64,000 nucleotides of DNA from Phycisphaerales bacterium (GTDB lineage Bacteria > Planctomycetota > Phycisphaerae > Phycisphaerales > UBA1924): positions 1 through 64,000 of the forward strand of contig JAJDDM010000106.1 in assembly GCA_029260315.1 (NCBI GenBank), written 5' to 3'. A program made the position numbers and the translations under genes. Positions within the stretch are counted from its first letter, which is position 1. Each line of letters begins with the position of its first letter. Positions 16,707 to 25,945 of the stretch are shown one piece after another. The notes below the pieces were generated by a model. It was not told the origin of the DNA and did no database searches. It worked only from the letters and a program-made list of their open reading frames with translations.

Positions 16707-17816
16707 ATGAAGAGGGTGATCGCGGCCTTCGCGGCCTTAGGGAGACTTGCGCCCGTGCAGCAGCCAGAGCAGTTCCTGGACATTCTCAAGACACTGATCC
16801 GCCAGCCGAGCGTGGTGGGGGCGGAGCATTCGTTCTTCATCGCGTTGCGCCGGGAGTTGGAGGAGCGTGAGGCGACTGTGTCGCTTTACCAGGGGTTGCT
16901 GGTCGCGCAGGGGTCGCGGCCCAAGTCCGGCATGTTCTCGGCCCACATCGATCGGCACGGGCTGGTCTGCACCGGGCCGAGCGAGTTTCAGTACGCGGCG
17001 TACGTCACGGGGCACCGCTCGGACCTGCTGGGTAACTCGGCGTCCGAGGCCATGATGAGCAAAGTCAGCGATCGCTTCCGATCGATGGCGGTGATCGCGT
17101 TCGACCCGTGGTCGGGGGCCTATGGCGGCTCGGGGACGATCTCCCGGGCGTATATCTGCGATCGGCGGAACAATCTGGTGTTCGAGATCGAGGGGTTGGA
17201 GCATGTGGTCGTGGGTACGCCGGTGGCGTTCGCCGATCGCCTGACAATCCAAGACGGGACGATCTCGGCGCAGCTCGACAACGCGCTGACCGCGGCGCAT
17301 CTGGTACACCTGTTCTCGCTCGGGTACCAGGGCACGGCGTTCTTCACGGCCCAGGAAGAGTCGGGCAGCAGCTGGCGATACCTGCTGGAGTGGTTCCGAC
17401 GGTTCGGCGACACGACCAATGAGCTGATCGTGCTGGATACCAGCCCGTACACGGATCGGGCGGACGCCGAGAGGCAGGACGTCGTGCTTCGGCATAAGGA
17501 CGCGAATGCGCCGTTCAATGGGGAACTCTCGGACAGGATCGAGCGGTTGTGCAGCGATCGCAGGATCCGGTTCAGCTACAAGGACGAGTTCATCGCGGCA
17601 CGCAACGCAGAGCTCGCCAAGGAGAACAAGAAGCCGCTGTCGTTCGGGAGCACGGAGATGGGGCGGATCATCGCGGCATCGAACGGGCTGGTGCAAGGGA
17701 CGACGCTGCAGATCCCGACGACGGGGTATCACACGAAGCTGGAGACGGCGTCGATGGAGGCGAACGCGGCGTTCGGGCGGGTGCTGGCGGCGCTGGCGGG
17801 GTGTGGGGAGGGGTGA
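16707..17816 (+). CDS. M42/M20-like zinc aminopeptidase
   Basis: 369 residues. The metal ligands of the M42/M28/M20 fold are visible in order: His and Asp in SAHIDRHG, Asp in QLDNALTAA, the catalytic and bridging Glu pair in QEESGSS, Asp in VLDTSPY and a final His in TTGYHTKLE. Such enzymes remove N-terminal residues from peptides in the cytoplasm; no signal peptide is present. An upstream ATG at 16703 is in another frame. It stands alone, 76 bases after pyrB on the same strand. Confidence 0.78.
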   Translation: MKRVIAAFAALGRLAPVQQPEQFLDILKTLIRQPSVVGAEHSFFIALRRELEEREATVSLYQGLLVAQGSRPKSGMFSAHIDRHGLVCTGPSEFQYAAYVTGHRSDLLGNSASEAMMSKVSDRFRSMAVIAFDPWSGAYGGSGTISRAYICDRRNNLVFEIEGLEHVVVGTPVAFADRLTIQDGTISAQLDNALTAAHLVHLFSLGYQGTAFFTAQEESGSSWRYLLEWFRRFGDTTNELIVLDTSPYTDRADAERQDVVLRHKDANAPFNGELSDRIERLCSDRRIRFSYKDEFIAARNAELAKENKKPLSFGSTEMGRIIAASNGLVQGTTLQIPTTGYHTKLETASMEANAAFGRVLAALAGCGEG

Positions 17817-18036
17817 GGAAGGTCGCAGAGCGACAGATTTGGATAGGGGCGTCGGAAGGCGTGTCTGCGTTGCTGGCGTCTCGGCGGGGGGCGGGGATTT
17901 CCGATCGTGTGCGTGGCGTATGTGATGTTCTGCGGGTGAGTTTGGGAGCAACGGGTTCGCGTGCTCACGCACGCGGCTCTGTGGGGCGTATTGCTGCGCG
18001 ATGACCGGCAGGATGTCGGTGCTACCCAACGGCGGT

Positions 18037-18813
18037 TCAGCCGGTGCGGGGGCGGGCGCTTCGTGCGGCGATCGCGTCGAGGCCGGCGAGGGCGGATCGG
18101 CGGACGGATTCGGGATGCTGGCCTCGCTGGAACTCGATGGTGAGGATGGGGATGTTGCGGTCGATGCCGATGAATGAGCCGAGCGAACCGGGGGTGGGGT
18201 AGCCCATGTCGGCGACGACGCCCCAGTTGAGGGCGTGGGGGCGGGCGGCGTCGGCGAATGCTTCGGCGAGATGGCTTGCCGGGCCGTCGTAGTTCACGAA
18301 CGGCGTGTGGACGCGCGTTGAGGAGTGGAAGACGACGACGATGTCGGGATCGAACTGGAGCATGTCGGCGTGGACGGCGGCGGCCTCGGGCTCGCTGAGG
18401 GCGCGATCGCCGCGAGAGGTGGATGGGCGGTAGTTGGTCGCGGGCCAGTTGCGGTTGAGATCGACGCCGCGGGCGTTGGTGCGGGATCGCGATGCGGTGC
18501 CGTCGGGATTCATGTCGCGGACGAGGCGGAGTGTGACGCGGTTGTCTTGGCGGAATCGTGCGGCGATGTCGTCGATGGCGTGCTGGCCCTCGGGTTCGTC
18601 GCCGTGGATGCCGGCGATGAGGTAGATGCGGGTGGAGCCGGTGCCGAGGGTGGCGGCGCGGATGGAGCGGTTCTGGCGGCTGGTTCCGATGCCTGTCCAG
18701 AGGGGGGTTGCGATGAGTTCGGGTTCTGGTGTGCCGGCGAGGGGTTCCCAGTTGCGGTAGGGGTCGGCGCAGGCGGTGAGGAGGAGGAGGAGGGAGATTG
18801 TGAGTGGGCGCAT
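18037..18813 (-). CDS. M14 family zinc carboxypeptidase lipoprotein (MpaA-like)
   Basis: 258 residues from the ATG at 18813; the frame extends further upstream but that part lacks signal features. The N-terminus MRPLTISLLLLLTACADP is a lipoprotein signal with lipobox LTAC. Zinc ligands appear as HGDEPEG (HxxE) and a later His in VVFHSSTR; GVDLNRNWPA carries the substrate-binding Asn-Arg; the catalytic Glu lies in ILTIEFQRG. Relatives such as MpaA trim murein peptides. It is probably anchored facing the periplasm. Confidence 0.85.
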   Translation of the reverse strand: MRPLTISLLLLLTACADPYRNWEPLAGTPEPELIATPLWTGIGTSRQNRSIRAATLGTGSTRIYLIAGIHGDEPEGQHAIDDIAARFRQDNRVTLRLVRDMNPDGTASRSRTNARGVDLNRNWPATNYRPSTSRGDRALSEPEAAAVHADMLQFDPDIVVVFHSSTRVHTPFVNYDGPASHLAEAFADAARPHALNWGVVADMGYPTPGSLGSFIGIDRNIPILTIEFQRGQHPESVRRSALAGLDAIAARSARPRTG

Positions 18814-18924
18814 GGGGTGGGTATCGGAAGAACAGCAGAGCTGGAAATCAAAAAACTGTAAACCCGGAGCTTGGTGTCGGGAATCCGGAGAAGAACGGAG
18901 GTGCGGGTGATCCCGTCGTGGAAG

Positions 18925-18952
18925 CACTGGCGGACGAGCCGCCAGTGGCACC
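18925..18952. repeat. hairpin repeat, family C
   Basis: A 9-bp stem CACTGGCGG / CCGCCAGTG with loop ACGAG, followed by GCACC. Seen on the other strand it reads TGCCAC-stem-loop-stem-GTGC, as in the other family C copies. It sits in the divergent gap before the zinc-ribbon gene. Confidence 0.75.
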
Positions 18953-18976
18953 AGAGCACGGCCTCTAGGATAGTGG

Positions 18977-19186
18977 ATGGACGAGGGGCCGAGCGAGGCG
19001 GATCTGGAGCGGTTCGGGGATGAGTTCCGCAAGTGCCCGGAGTGCGGGTCGCTGGTGTACGACCAAACCGAGATTTGTCAGGCGTGCGGGTACGCGTTTG
19101 TGCGGGTAGAGAAGGGGTTGCCGATTTGGGCGATCGTGGCAGTGGGGGTGGTGTTGCTGGCGTTTGTGTTGGTGGTTGTGCTGTGA
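18977..19186 (+). CDS. small zinc-ribbon membrane protein
   Basis: 69 residues. Two CxxC pairs (CPECGSLVYD and CQACGYAF) form a rubredoxin-like zinc ribbon at residues 20-45, followed by a single membrane segment (LPIWAIVAVGVVLLAFVLVV) that ends the protein. Its topology would place the ribbon in the cytoplasm. The function is unknown; the domain order suggests a small membrane-tethered adaptor. Confidence 0.75.
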   Translation: MDEGPSEADLERFGDEFRKCPECGSLVYDQTEICQACGYAFVRVEKGLPIWAIVAVGVVLLAFVLVVVL

Positions 19187-19325
19187 GAGCGCAGAACGCG
19201 GATAGCAGAGTCGGCGTGGTTGATTGAACGCCGTGGGCGGTGTCTGGGCGCGGTAGAGGATTGGGCGACCCGTCGCGAGCTTGCGCTCGGCGGCTCTGTT
19301 GTTGGGCGGTGAAGTATCAGCTGCG

Positions 19326-19354
19326 CCGATCGGCGGCAGGATGCCGCCGCCCCG
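19326..19354. repeat. hairpin repeat, family A, copy 3
   Basis: Inverted relative to copy 1: GGCGGCAGGATGCCGCC followed by GCCCCGAG. The second small hairpin is lost. It lies between the convergent ends of the zinc-ribbon and permease genes, where it could also serve as a terminator. Confidence 0.75.
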
Positions 19355-19360
19355 AGCGAG

Positions 19361-21283
19361 TCAGGAGGGGTGGAAGGGGAAGGCGGCGGGGGCGATGAGG
19401 GTGGCGAGCGTGGCGACGAGGAGGGTGAGGGGGATGCCCAGACGGAGGTAGTCGCTGAAGCGGTAGCCGCCGGGGCCGGCGACCATGAGGTTGGTCACGA
19501 AGCCGACGGGGGTCATGAAGCTGCACGCGGCCATGACCATGAGGGTGACAACGTAGGGCTCGGGGTTGACGTTCGCGTCGGCGGCGATGGCCATCGCGAT
19601 GGGGAACATGAGGACCGCGGCGCCCTTGTTGGTCACGAGCTGGCAGAAGACGCTGGTGAGGATGGCGAAGAGGAAGAGCAGGGCGCGATCGCCCAGGCCA
19701 GAGAACGCGCCGAAGACGGCGTCCGCGAGGAAGGTCGCGGCGCCGGTCTGGCCCATGGCCTTGCCGATGCCGAGGGCCGCGGCGATGACGAGCAGGACCT
19801 GCCAGTTGATGCCCTGTCGCGCCTGGCTGCCGGTGGTGCAACGGGTGTAGACCATGAGCACGGCGCAGAGCATGGCGGCGATGAGCGGGTGGATATCGCG
19901 CGGGGGCAGATCGACGGCGGGGAGGAGGTTGATCGCGCCGAAAATCACGCTGCCTGGGATGGTGAGCAGGGCGACGAGCAGGGCGAGGATGGAAAGCGCG
20001 ATCCAGGCGCGCTCGTGGCGGACGTTCTGGACGCCCTCGACGCCGGAGACGAGGTAGAACTCGCCGCTGTTGCGGAAGGCGTCGATGAAGCCGTGGTGGG
20101 TGCTGAGCAGGAGGGTGTCGCCGGCCTGGAGTGTGATGTCGCCGATCTTGCCGTGGAGGCGCTGCCCGCCGCGATGCACGGCGATGATCGCGGCGTTGTA
20201 GCGGGTGCGGAACTGGCTGGCGCGGACGGTCTTGCGGATCAGGGGCGAGGTGTGGCTGACGACGGCCTCGACGATGGTGCGGTCGCGCCGGTCGGCGTCG
20301 ATCTTCTCGACCTGGTCGGTCGCGGGGACGAGGCCCTTGACCTTGAGCAGATCGACGACGGACTCGACGACGCCGACGAAGACGAGGCGATCGCCGGCCT
20401 GGAGGATTGTTTCGGGGCTGACCGCGGGGATGACGCCGCGGGCGCGTTCGATCTCGGAGAGGAACAAGCCCGGGAGCTGGCGGAGCCCGGCGTCCTCGAT
20501 GCTCTTGCCGACGATGGGGCTTGTGGGCTCGACGCTGAGGGCGACGGTGTAATGGCGTTTCTCGTCGCCGCGGATGTCGGGGGTGATGCGCTCGGGCAGG
20601 AGCCAGCGTGAGGCGAGGGCGATGAAGGCGATGCCGAGGACGGCGCTGGGCAGGCCGACGACGGCGATCCACCAGAACTGTTTCAAGGTCGAGGGACGCC
20701 CGATGCCCATCGCGTCGAGGCTCTGGGCGAGGGCCTGCTCGGACTGTGTGAGTTGATCGGCGGGGAGTTGGAGGTGGTCGATGTAGCTGACGTAGAGCTG
20801 GTTGACCGCGAGGTTGGTGCTGGTGCCGATGAGGGTGCAGGCCCCACCGAGGATCGCGGCGAAGCTGAGGGGCATGAAGAGCTTGGAGGGGCTGAGGCGG
20901 AGTCTTCGTGCCCAGTCCTGCACGATGGGGAGGTACATCGCGACGATGGGGGTGTTGTTCATGAAGGCGCTCATGAGCGCGACGGGGGCCATGAGGCGGA
21001 TCTGTGCGCCGGGGAGGCTCTTGGGCCTGCCGAGCATGCGCTGGGCGAGCAGGCTCATGGCCCCGGTCTCGCTCAGGCCGGTGGCGACGACGAAGAGGCT
21101 TGCGATGGTGAGGACCGAGGGGTCTGCGAATCCGGAGATCGCCGATTTCAGGTCGACGGCCCCGCCGACGAGCAGGAGGGTGAGGGCTCCGAGCATGGCG
21201 GTGTCGGTGCCCACGCGATTGCTGAGCAGGGCGACGACCAGCAGGGCGACGACGATGAGGGTGTAGATCGCTTCAGGGCTCAC
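19361..21283 (-). CDS. SLC13-type permease with two TrkA-C (RCK_C) domains
   Basis: 640 residues from a GTG at 21283 with GGAG five bases upstream; the open frame continues upstream to 21349 but without such a site. Membrane segments occupy both ends (VSPEAIYTLIVVALLVVALL at the start and LGIPLTLLVATLATLIAPAA at the end) with the conserved NNTPIVAMYLP and TNLAVNQLYV of the divalent-anion/sodium symporter family. In the middle are two TrkA-C-like regulatory segments (FLSEIERARG..AGDRLVFVGV and ..LQAGDTLLLS). It probably moves sulfate or a dicarboxylate across the inner membrane. Confidence 0.88.
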   Translation of the reverse strand: MSPEAIYTLIVVALLVVALLSNRVGTDTAMLGALTLLLVGGAVDLKSAISGFADPSVLTIASLFVVATGLSETGAMSLLAQRMLGRPKSLPGAQIRLMAPVALMSAFMNNTPIVAMYLPIVQDWARRLRLSPSKLFMPLSFAAILGGACTLIGTSTNLAVNQLYVSYIDHLQLPADQLTQSEQALAQSLDAMGIGRPSTLKQFWWIAVVGLPSAVLGIAFIALASRWLLPERITPDIRGDEKRHYTVALSVEPTSPIVGKSIEDAGLRQLPGLFLSEIERARGVIPAVSPETILQAGDRLVFVGVVESVVDLLKVKGLVPATDQVEKIDADRRDRTIVEAVVSHTSPLIRKTVRASQFRTRYNAAIIAVHRGGQRLHGKIGDITLQAGDTLLLSTHHGFIDAFRNSGEFYLVSGVEGVQNVRHERAWIALSILALLVALLTIPGSVIFGAINLLPAVDLPPRDIHPLIAAMLCAVLMVYTRCTTGSQARQGINWQVLLVIAAALGIGKAMGQTGAATFLADAVFGAFSGLGDRALLFLFAILTSVFCQLVTNKGAAVLMFPIAMAIAADANVNPEPYVVTLMVMAACSFMTPVGFVTNLMVAGPGGYRFSDYLRLGIPLTLLVATLATLIAPAAFPFHPS

Positions 21284-21375
21284 GCGGGCTCCATGGCGGG
21301 AACAGGAAGCGGGATTATCGACCCATCGACGCGGCGGGGTGAACCGCATTGCCCCGGGCGATAGGCTTGCGGACC

Positions 21376-22188
21376 ATGATCGAGTGCGTGATGACGGGTT
21401 GGGGCGGGAGCTTGTTGGCGGCGGCGGACGCTGCGCCGGCGGAGGGTGCCCAGGGGATCTGGGGCATCCTCGCGGCGTTGCTGGCGCTGACCGCCCTGGA
21501 GATCGTCCTGGGCATCGACAACATCATCTTCATCGCGGTGCTGGCCGATCGCCTGCCCGAGGAAAAGCGGGCGCTGGCAAGAAACCTCGGCCTCGGCTTG
21601 GCGCTGATCGGGCGGATCATCCTGCTGCTGTTCGTCGGCTATCTCATCGGGTTCGAGGCGGAGCTGTTCAGCGTCCTCGGCAACGGGATCTCGGGCAAGG
21701 ACATCGTGCTGGTGCTGGGAGGCGTGTTCCTGGTCGGCAAGGGGACGCTGGAGGTCTACCACATGGTGGAAGGCCCCGGCGAGCATCCCTCGACCGCGAA
21801 GCACAAGATCTCGTTCTCCGGGGTCATCACCCAGATCATCATCATGGACATGGTCTTCAGCCTGGACTCGGTCATCACCGCGGTGGGGATGGTCAAGGAG
21901 ATCTGGATCATGGTCGTCGCGGTGACGCTGGCGATGGGGGTGATGCTCGCGTTCGCCGGGAGGATCAGCGCGTTCGTCTCCAAGCACCCGACGGTCAAGG
22001 TGCTCGCCTTGGCGTTTCTCATCATGGTGGGCGTGCTGCTGATCGCCGACGGATTCGATCAGCACATCCCGCGGGGGTATCTCTACTTCGCGATGGCGTT
22101 CAGCCTGGGGGTTGAGTTGGTGAACATGAAGGTGCGGGCGAAAAGGCGGGTCTCGGTCTATAAGCGCGGTGGGCGACGCCGGTTGTGA
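21376..22188 (+). CDS. TerC family integral membrane protein
   Basis: 270 residues from the ATG at 21376; an in-frame upstream start at 21349 is possible. Family marks are LEIVLGIDNIIFIAVLADRL in the first membrane region and IIMDMVFSLDSVITAVG in the middle, both with Asp residues inside membrane segments as expected for metal export (Mn2+ in relatives). Seven or so membrane segments are visible and the end is basic. It is divergent from the permease gene with about 90 bases between starts. Confidence 0.9.
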   Translation: MIECVMTGWGGSLLAAADAAPAEGAQGIWGILAALLALTALEIVLGIDNIIFIAVLADRLPEEKRALARNLGLGLALIGRIILLLFVGYLIGFEAELFSVLGNGISGKDIVLVLGGVFLVGKGTLEVYHMVEGPGEHPSTAKHKISFSGVITQIIIMDMVFSLDSVITAVGMVKEIWIMVVAVTLAMGVMLAFAGRISAFVSKHPTVKVLALAFLIMVGVLLIADGFDQHIPRGYLYFAMAFSLGVELVNMKVRAKRRVSVYKRGGRRRL

Positions 22189-22251
22189 TGTCGGCGCTCG
22201 CCTTGGCGCGCCGAGAAACTCGGGGGCACCTGCGGACCGAGCCACGGTCTT

Positions 22252-23418
22252 TCATCCGTCGGGGTCTGCGGGCCGCGCGGGTGTCGAGTCAGGTTGCGGG
22301 AAGAGTGAGCCGACGGCCTCCTTCAACGCCTCTCTGGAGATGTTGCTGAATATGATAACCATCCGGAGGTTGTCGAGCTCACCGGGGCGGGGATGATGGT
22401 GGAAGCGGAGGTCCTCGGCGCCCGGCTTCCACGATTCGAGCTTAGTGAAGGCGAAGACGGGCGGGTCCATCTGGCGGAGGCGGAACGGGATTGCGATGCG
22501 TTCGTGGAAGTAGGCGCGCCTCACGTTTGGATCGGCCGGTTCCGGCACGACCAGCTCGCTGTGCGTCCCCCAGTTCCGCAGATCGACCTCTGAGAGGACT
22601 ATGTTCTGGTACGGACCGTTGCGAATCTCACGATAGGGGTCTGTCGCCGGATGGCGTGCCGGACCGTTTGCGTCAAGCAGAGGAAACATGATTTCACGTT
22701 CCCCGGCCTTATGCGAATACGGCTCGGGATGGCGAACGGACAGCCACACGTTCTCATAAATCGGAAACGTGCGGACGCGGCCGAAGAACTCGCCCTTGCC
22801 CTGTCGCTGAAATCTACTTTCGCCCCAGTCGAAGTTGTTGACGACCAGTCGCCTCCCGACGAACCGGTTGGAACGGACTGTGCGGTCGAGCGCCTTGTCC
22901 TCGGCCTCGTCGAAGGGTGTTCCGATCGCCATGGGCGGCGTCTTCGTCGGCTCGGCGCCCGGCTCGGCGCGGTAATAGACCCCGTACCCTTCCCAATCGG
23001 GTTCGACCGTCAGGCTCTGAGCGCGGATGTAACCTCCGTTTTCCATCCGCCTCAGCGCGGCCAGCACCTTGCCGCCATGTTCGACGAAGGCGTCCAAGTC
23101 GGGCAGAATGATGACGGGGATCTCGCCAGCGGTCTCGTCAAACTCCTCGCACCATTCACGCCGCTCAAACTCGGCGGGGCCATCGCCCGGCAGCGATGGG
23201 AACCAGGAATGGAGTCGCTCGATATCGATCTCGACGCCCCCCGGGACGTCGTCGATCGGAAATCCGGAATGGTAGAGCCGAACCTCGCGCCGCTCCGGCT
23301 GCTCGACCGGCTCGCACATTGCATTAGCGGCGGCCGCAAGAGCCAGGACGAAGCCGATCGACCCCATACCCGTCCGGTGTATCAGCGGGCGTTGAGTTGT
23401 GAAGCCGCGAGTTCTCAT
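22252..23418 (-). CDS. secreted hypothetical protein
   Basis: 388 residues with an N-terminal hydrophobic stretch (MGSIGFVLALAAAANAMC) that looks like a signal peptide preceded by a basic segment. The body is rich in charged and aromatic residues and shows no repeat or catalytic motif that I recognise (for example VPVIILPDLDAFVEHGG-like and RLVVNNFDWGESRFQ). The ATG at 23418 overlaps the stop of the upstream gene as ATGA, so the two are a translationally coupled pair. Confidence 0.65.
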   Translation of the reverse strand: MRTRGFTTQRPLIHRTGMGSIGFVLALAAAANAMCEPVEQPERREVRLYHSGFPIDDVPGGVEIDIERLHSWFPSLPGDGPAEFERREWCEEFDETAGEIPVIILPDLDAFVEHGGKVLAALRRMENGGYIRAQSLTVEPDWEGYGVYYRAEPGAEPTKTPPMAIGTPFDEAEDKALDRTVRSNRFVGRRLVVNNFDWGESRFQRQGKGEFFGRVRTFPIYENVWLSVRHPEPYSHKAGEREIMFPLLDANGPARHPATDPYREIRNGPYQNIVLSEVDLRNWGTHSELVVPEPADPNVRRAYFHERIAIPFRLRQMDPPVFAFTKLESWKPGAEDLRFHHHPRPGELDNLRMVIIFSNISREALKEAVGSLFPQPDSTPARPADPDG

Positions 23419-24558
23419 GAACTACCCACATTCCAGATGAAGTCATCGCAACTGAAGTCGTCCACACCATCGTCGTCGTCGAGGTCCTCGAGCTCGTCGC
23501 AGATCTCCTGGCGCCGGGTCGGGTCGGGTCGGTGTACCAGGGCTCGGATTCGCCTGGAATCCAGTAGTATGGCGAGATTTCCCGCCACTTCACGTCTTGG
23601 GTATCGCATTGACCGTAAAACTCACACATCAACTCGCGCATCGGATACATCGGCCACAGCCAGCTGGATATGGGCCCTTCACATCCCCAGTCTGAGCGTC
23701 GATGATGTAGTAGTAGCCATCGATGCGGACGATGGTGACCGCGTGCCCACCCCGCGTACCGTCGTCCTTGTCGTACCAGAACAGCAGCAGGCTGATCTGC
23801 ATGTCTGGATACTGCTGCTGGAGTTGCCGCAGCCACGCCGCCATCGAGATCGCAAAGTCGTCGCAGTCGAATCCCGGAGCCGGCGGGACATCCTGCCTCC
23901 AATCAATATCCTTGAGCGGGCAATCTCGGATCAAGTCCTTCAAGTCCTGATCGAAATCATCGATCTCGTCCGGCACCTCCGGATCCTCGAACGGCGGGGT
24001 CACCGGGGGCAGCGCGGTGGATCCGGGTGAGCCCAGCAGCGACTGCGTGAGCAAGCTCCCATCCTCGATCCAGGCTCTGTCCATCGAGTAGCCATCACCA
24101 TCGGCGGCCTGCGCCGCCATGTCCAAGTGCGACCAGCTCGCTTCCTGCTCTTGCGTGAAACTTATCGAGAGCAGGCCCGTCGTTGTGTAGACGCGGAACC
24201 GCTGCATGACGTCGGGGTCGTCCAGGATAAGTTGGATAACCGAGTAAGGAGCTTCGGGAGTCGAGAGGGCCGCGAGCTCGGTCGCGTACAACTGCTCGAA
24301 GATGTCGTACGCGTAATCGATTGGCGTGAGATCGCTTGGGATCGGGTTCGTGAACTCGAAGCCGCTCAACTCCTGCGTGACGACGCCGGTGTCGCGCCAT
24401 TGCCAGTATAAGGCCGCCCACTGACGCGACTCGGCGATGTTGACAGGATCAGAGTAGTCCCAGCCCGCCGACGGGGGTCCATTGAGCTCTTCGCCCGCCG
24501 CAGCGGCTGCAATGCCGAACGACGCGATGATCATACCGATCCAGATGAACTGTCGCAT
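23415..24558 (-). pseudogene. frameshifted secreted cysteine-protease-like/transglutaminase-like gene
   Basis: From the ATG at 24558 a signal peptide (MRQFIWIGMIIASFGIAAAA) leads into a long first frame with FDCDDFAISMAAWL, GGHAVTIVRIDGYYY and IIDAQTGDVKGP, a Cys-His-Asp order like that of bacterial transglutaminase-like cysteine proteinases. After about 23690 the sensible sequence moves to a second frame (WLWPMYPMRELMCEFYGQCD, then YYWIPGESEPWYTD), and after a run of three GGGTC units at 23516-23530 to a third (EICDELEDLDDDDGVDDFSC) that ends exactly at the ATGA overlap with the next gene. The gene is either broken or carries two sequencing errors. Confidence 0.65.
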
Positions 24559-25068
24559 GAGAATCTCCCCTTCACGGAACCAATCGCGTCCGGCAATCAG
24601 CCAGCCGGAGCGAGCGAGCCCGATCGGGATTGTCCGATCAACGTAGGTGATCGGGTATCGCCGGTCAAGTGCGCACACGGTGTTTCCAGCCGGCGCTGCT
24701 CTTGCTGCAACTTAGAAGTGACTTGGGGAAGGCGAAGAAGACCTTGAGGTCCTCGTTAGGTGTGGCGATCGGCGGCCGCCCGCGGCCCGCTGATATGGTT
24801 GGATACTCCATGGGCTCAGGGAGGCTTCGGACGGGGGCGAAGAATAGGTTGCATGGTGGAGTCGGAGGAGTTGGAGTTGATCAACATGAGGAATCGCGGG
24901 AGAGCACTGCTGCGCGCTGTAGCCCGGGGCATCCCTGCCGGCGATCGCGCAGCGATACGAGAGCTTCCGAAGCACGACAATCCCGGATCCGACGGCGAAC
25001 TATCGCCTTCGGCGATCGGCGGCTGGAAGCCGCCGCCCCGAGATGGGGAACCTGCCATAATCCGGACC
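24559..25068. other. intergenic region with one family A repeat
   Basis: No convincing gene. The open frame that enters from 24760 into the kinase-like gene lacks a ribosome binding site and normal composition. The only structured item is the double hairpin at 25002-25040 just before the kinase-like start. Confidence 0.5.
25002..25040. repeat. double-hairpin repeat, family A, copy 4
   Basis: ATCGCC-TTC-GGCGAT followed by GGCGGCT-GGA-AGCCGCC and GCCCC, the reverse orientation of copies 1 and 2. The A-T pair at the stem tip of the other copies is T-A here, which keeps the pairing. Confidence 0.8.
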
Positions 25069-25803
25069 ATGGCGGCCCCGCCGAAGATCGCGTCGTTCGA
25101 GCTGCGCCCCGGCAGGGTCGTCGGCGGGCGGTATGTCGTCGATTCGCTGCTGGGGGCCGGCTGGGAGGGCGAGGTCTATCGCGTCGTCGAGCGGCGGAGC
25201 GGGGCGACGCGGGCCGCCAAGCTCTTCTTCCCGCATCGCAACGAGGGCGATCGGGCGGTGGACTTTTACGCCCGCAAGCTCGAGCAGCTCCGATCGTGTC
25301 CGATCGTCATCAGCTATCACCACCACGACGTGATGCAATGGCGCGGGCACGCCGTGACGGTGCTCATCAGCGAGTACGTCGAGGGGGTGATTCTTCAGGA
25401 TCTCATCGAGAGCCGCCCGGGCAAGCGGCTCCCGGAGTTCGAGGCGCTGTGCATCCTGTACGAGATGGTCGCGGGGCTGGAACAGATCCACGCCAAGCGT
25501 GACTACCACGGCGATCTGCACGCCAGCAACGTCCTCGTGCAGCGCCAGGGGGTACATTTCCGAATCAAGCTCGTGGACCTGTTCGACTGGGGGCGTCCGT
25601 CGGCGGGCAAGGCGCGCGACGACGTGATCGACGCTGTGCGGTTGCTGTATGACATGCTGGGCGGGCAGAAGTGGTACCGCACACAACGCCCAGAAATGAA
25701 ACACATCATCGGGGGGTTGAAGCGGTCGGTGATCGCCAAGCGGTTCCCGACGGCGCGACAGCTTCGGGACCATCTGAACCGGTTTGAGTGGGGGTCGCCG
25801 TAA
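25069..25803 (+). CDS. protein kinase-like protein
   Basis: 244 residues from the ATG at 25069. The kinase fold is recognisable: glycine-rich loop LLGAGWEGEVYRV, Lys in RAAKLFFPH, catalytic loop YHGDLHASNVLV (HGDLHxxN form) and the metal-binding segment KLVDLFDWGR in place of a plain DFG. The small C-lobe is short, about 70 residues. It resembles the abridged eukaryote-like kinases of planctomycetes; whether it phosphorylates protein or a small molecule is open. Cytoplasmic. Confidence 0.75.
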   Translation: MAAPPKIASFELRPGRVVGGRYVVDSLLGAGWEGEVYRVVERRSGATRAAKLFFPHRNEGDRAVDFYARKLEQLRSCPIVISYHHHDVMQWRGHAVTVLISEYVEGVILQDLIESRPGKRLPEFEALCILYEMVAGLEQIHAKRDYHGDLHASNVLVQRQGVHFRIKLVDLFDWGRPSAGKARDDVIDAVRLLYDMLGGQKWYRTQRPEMKHIIGGLKRSVIAKRFPTARQLRDHLNRFEWGSP

Positions 25804-25806
25804 TCC

Positions 25807-25920
25807 GGGTAGATCGGCTCTCCGAGCCGATGAGTTCGCGTCGTCGCCAAGCGTGCTCCAGGCTGAGGCGGATCTTGGAAAGTCAACGAAGGCGCATCGG
25901 CTCGGAGAGCCGATCTACCC
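25807..25920. repeat. palindromic repeat family B, paired (REPIN-like), upstream of rimO
   Basis: Left arm GGGTAGATCGGCTCTCCGAG and right arm, its reverse complement (CTCGGAGAGCCGATCTACCC), enclose about 60 bases. Each arm is itself a palindrome around CTCCGAG / CTCGGAG. The element lies between the kinase-like stop and the rimO start. Confidence 0.9.
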
Positions 25921-25945
25921 GGACGATCTACCCGGCCTTCCTAGA

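Noticed and set aside
19317-20672. 451-residue minus-strand open frame rich in Arg/His/Pro
   Set aside because: It is an offset frame of the SLC13-type permease gene, which has clear membrane segments and TrkA-C parts.
25784-25945. Upstream extension of RimO
   Set aside because: It only translates the family B repeat; the ATG at 25946 gives the normal RimO N-terminus.
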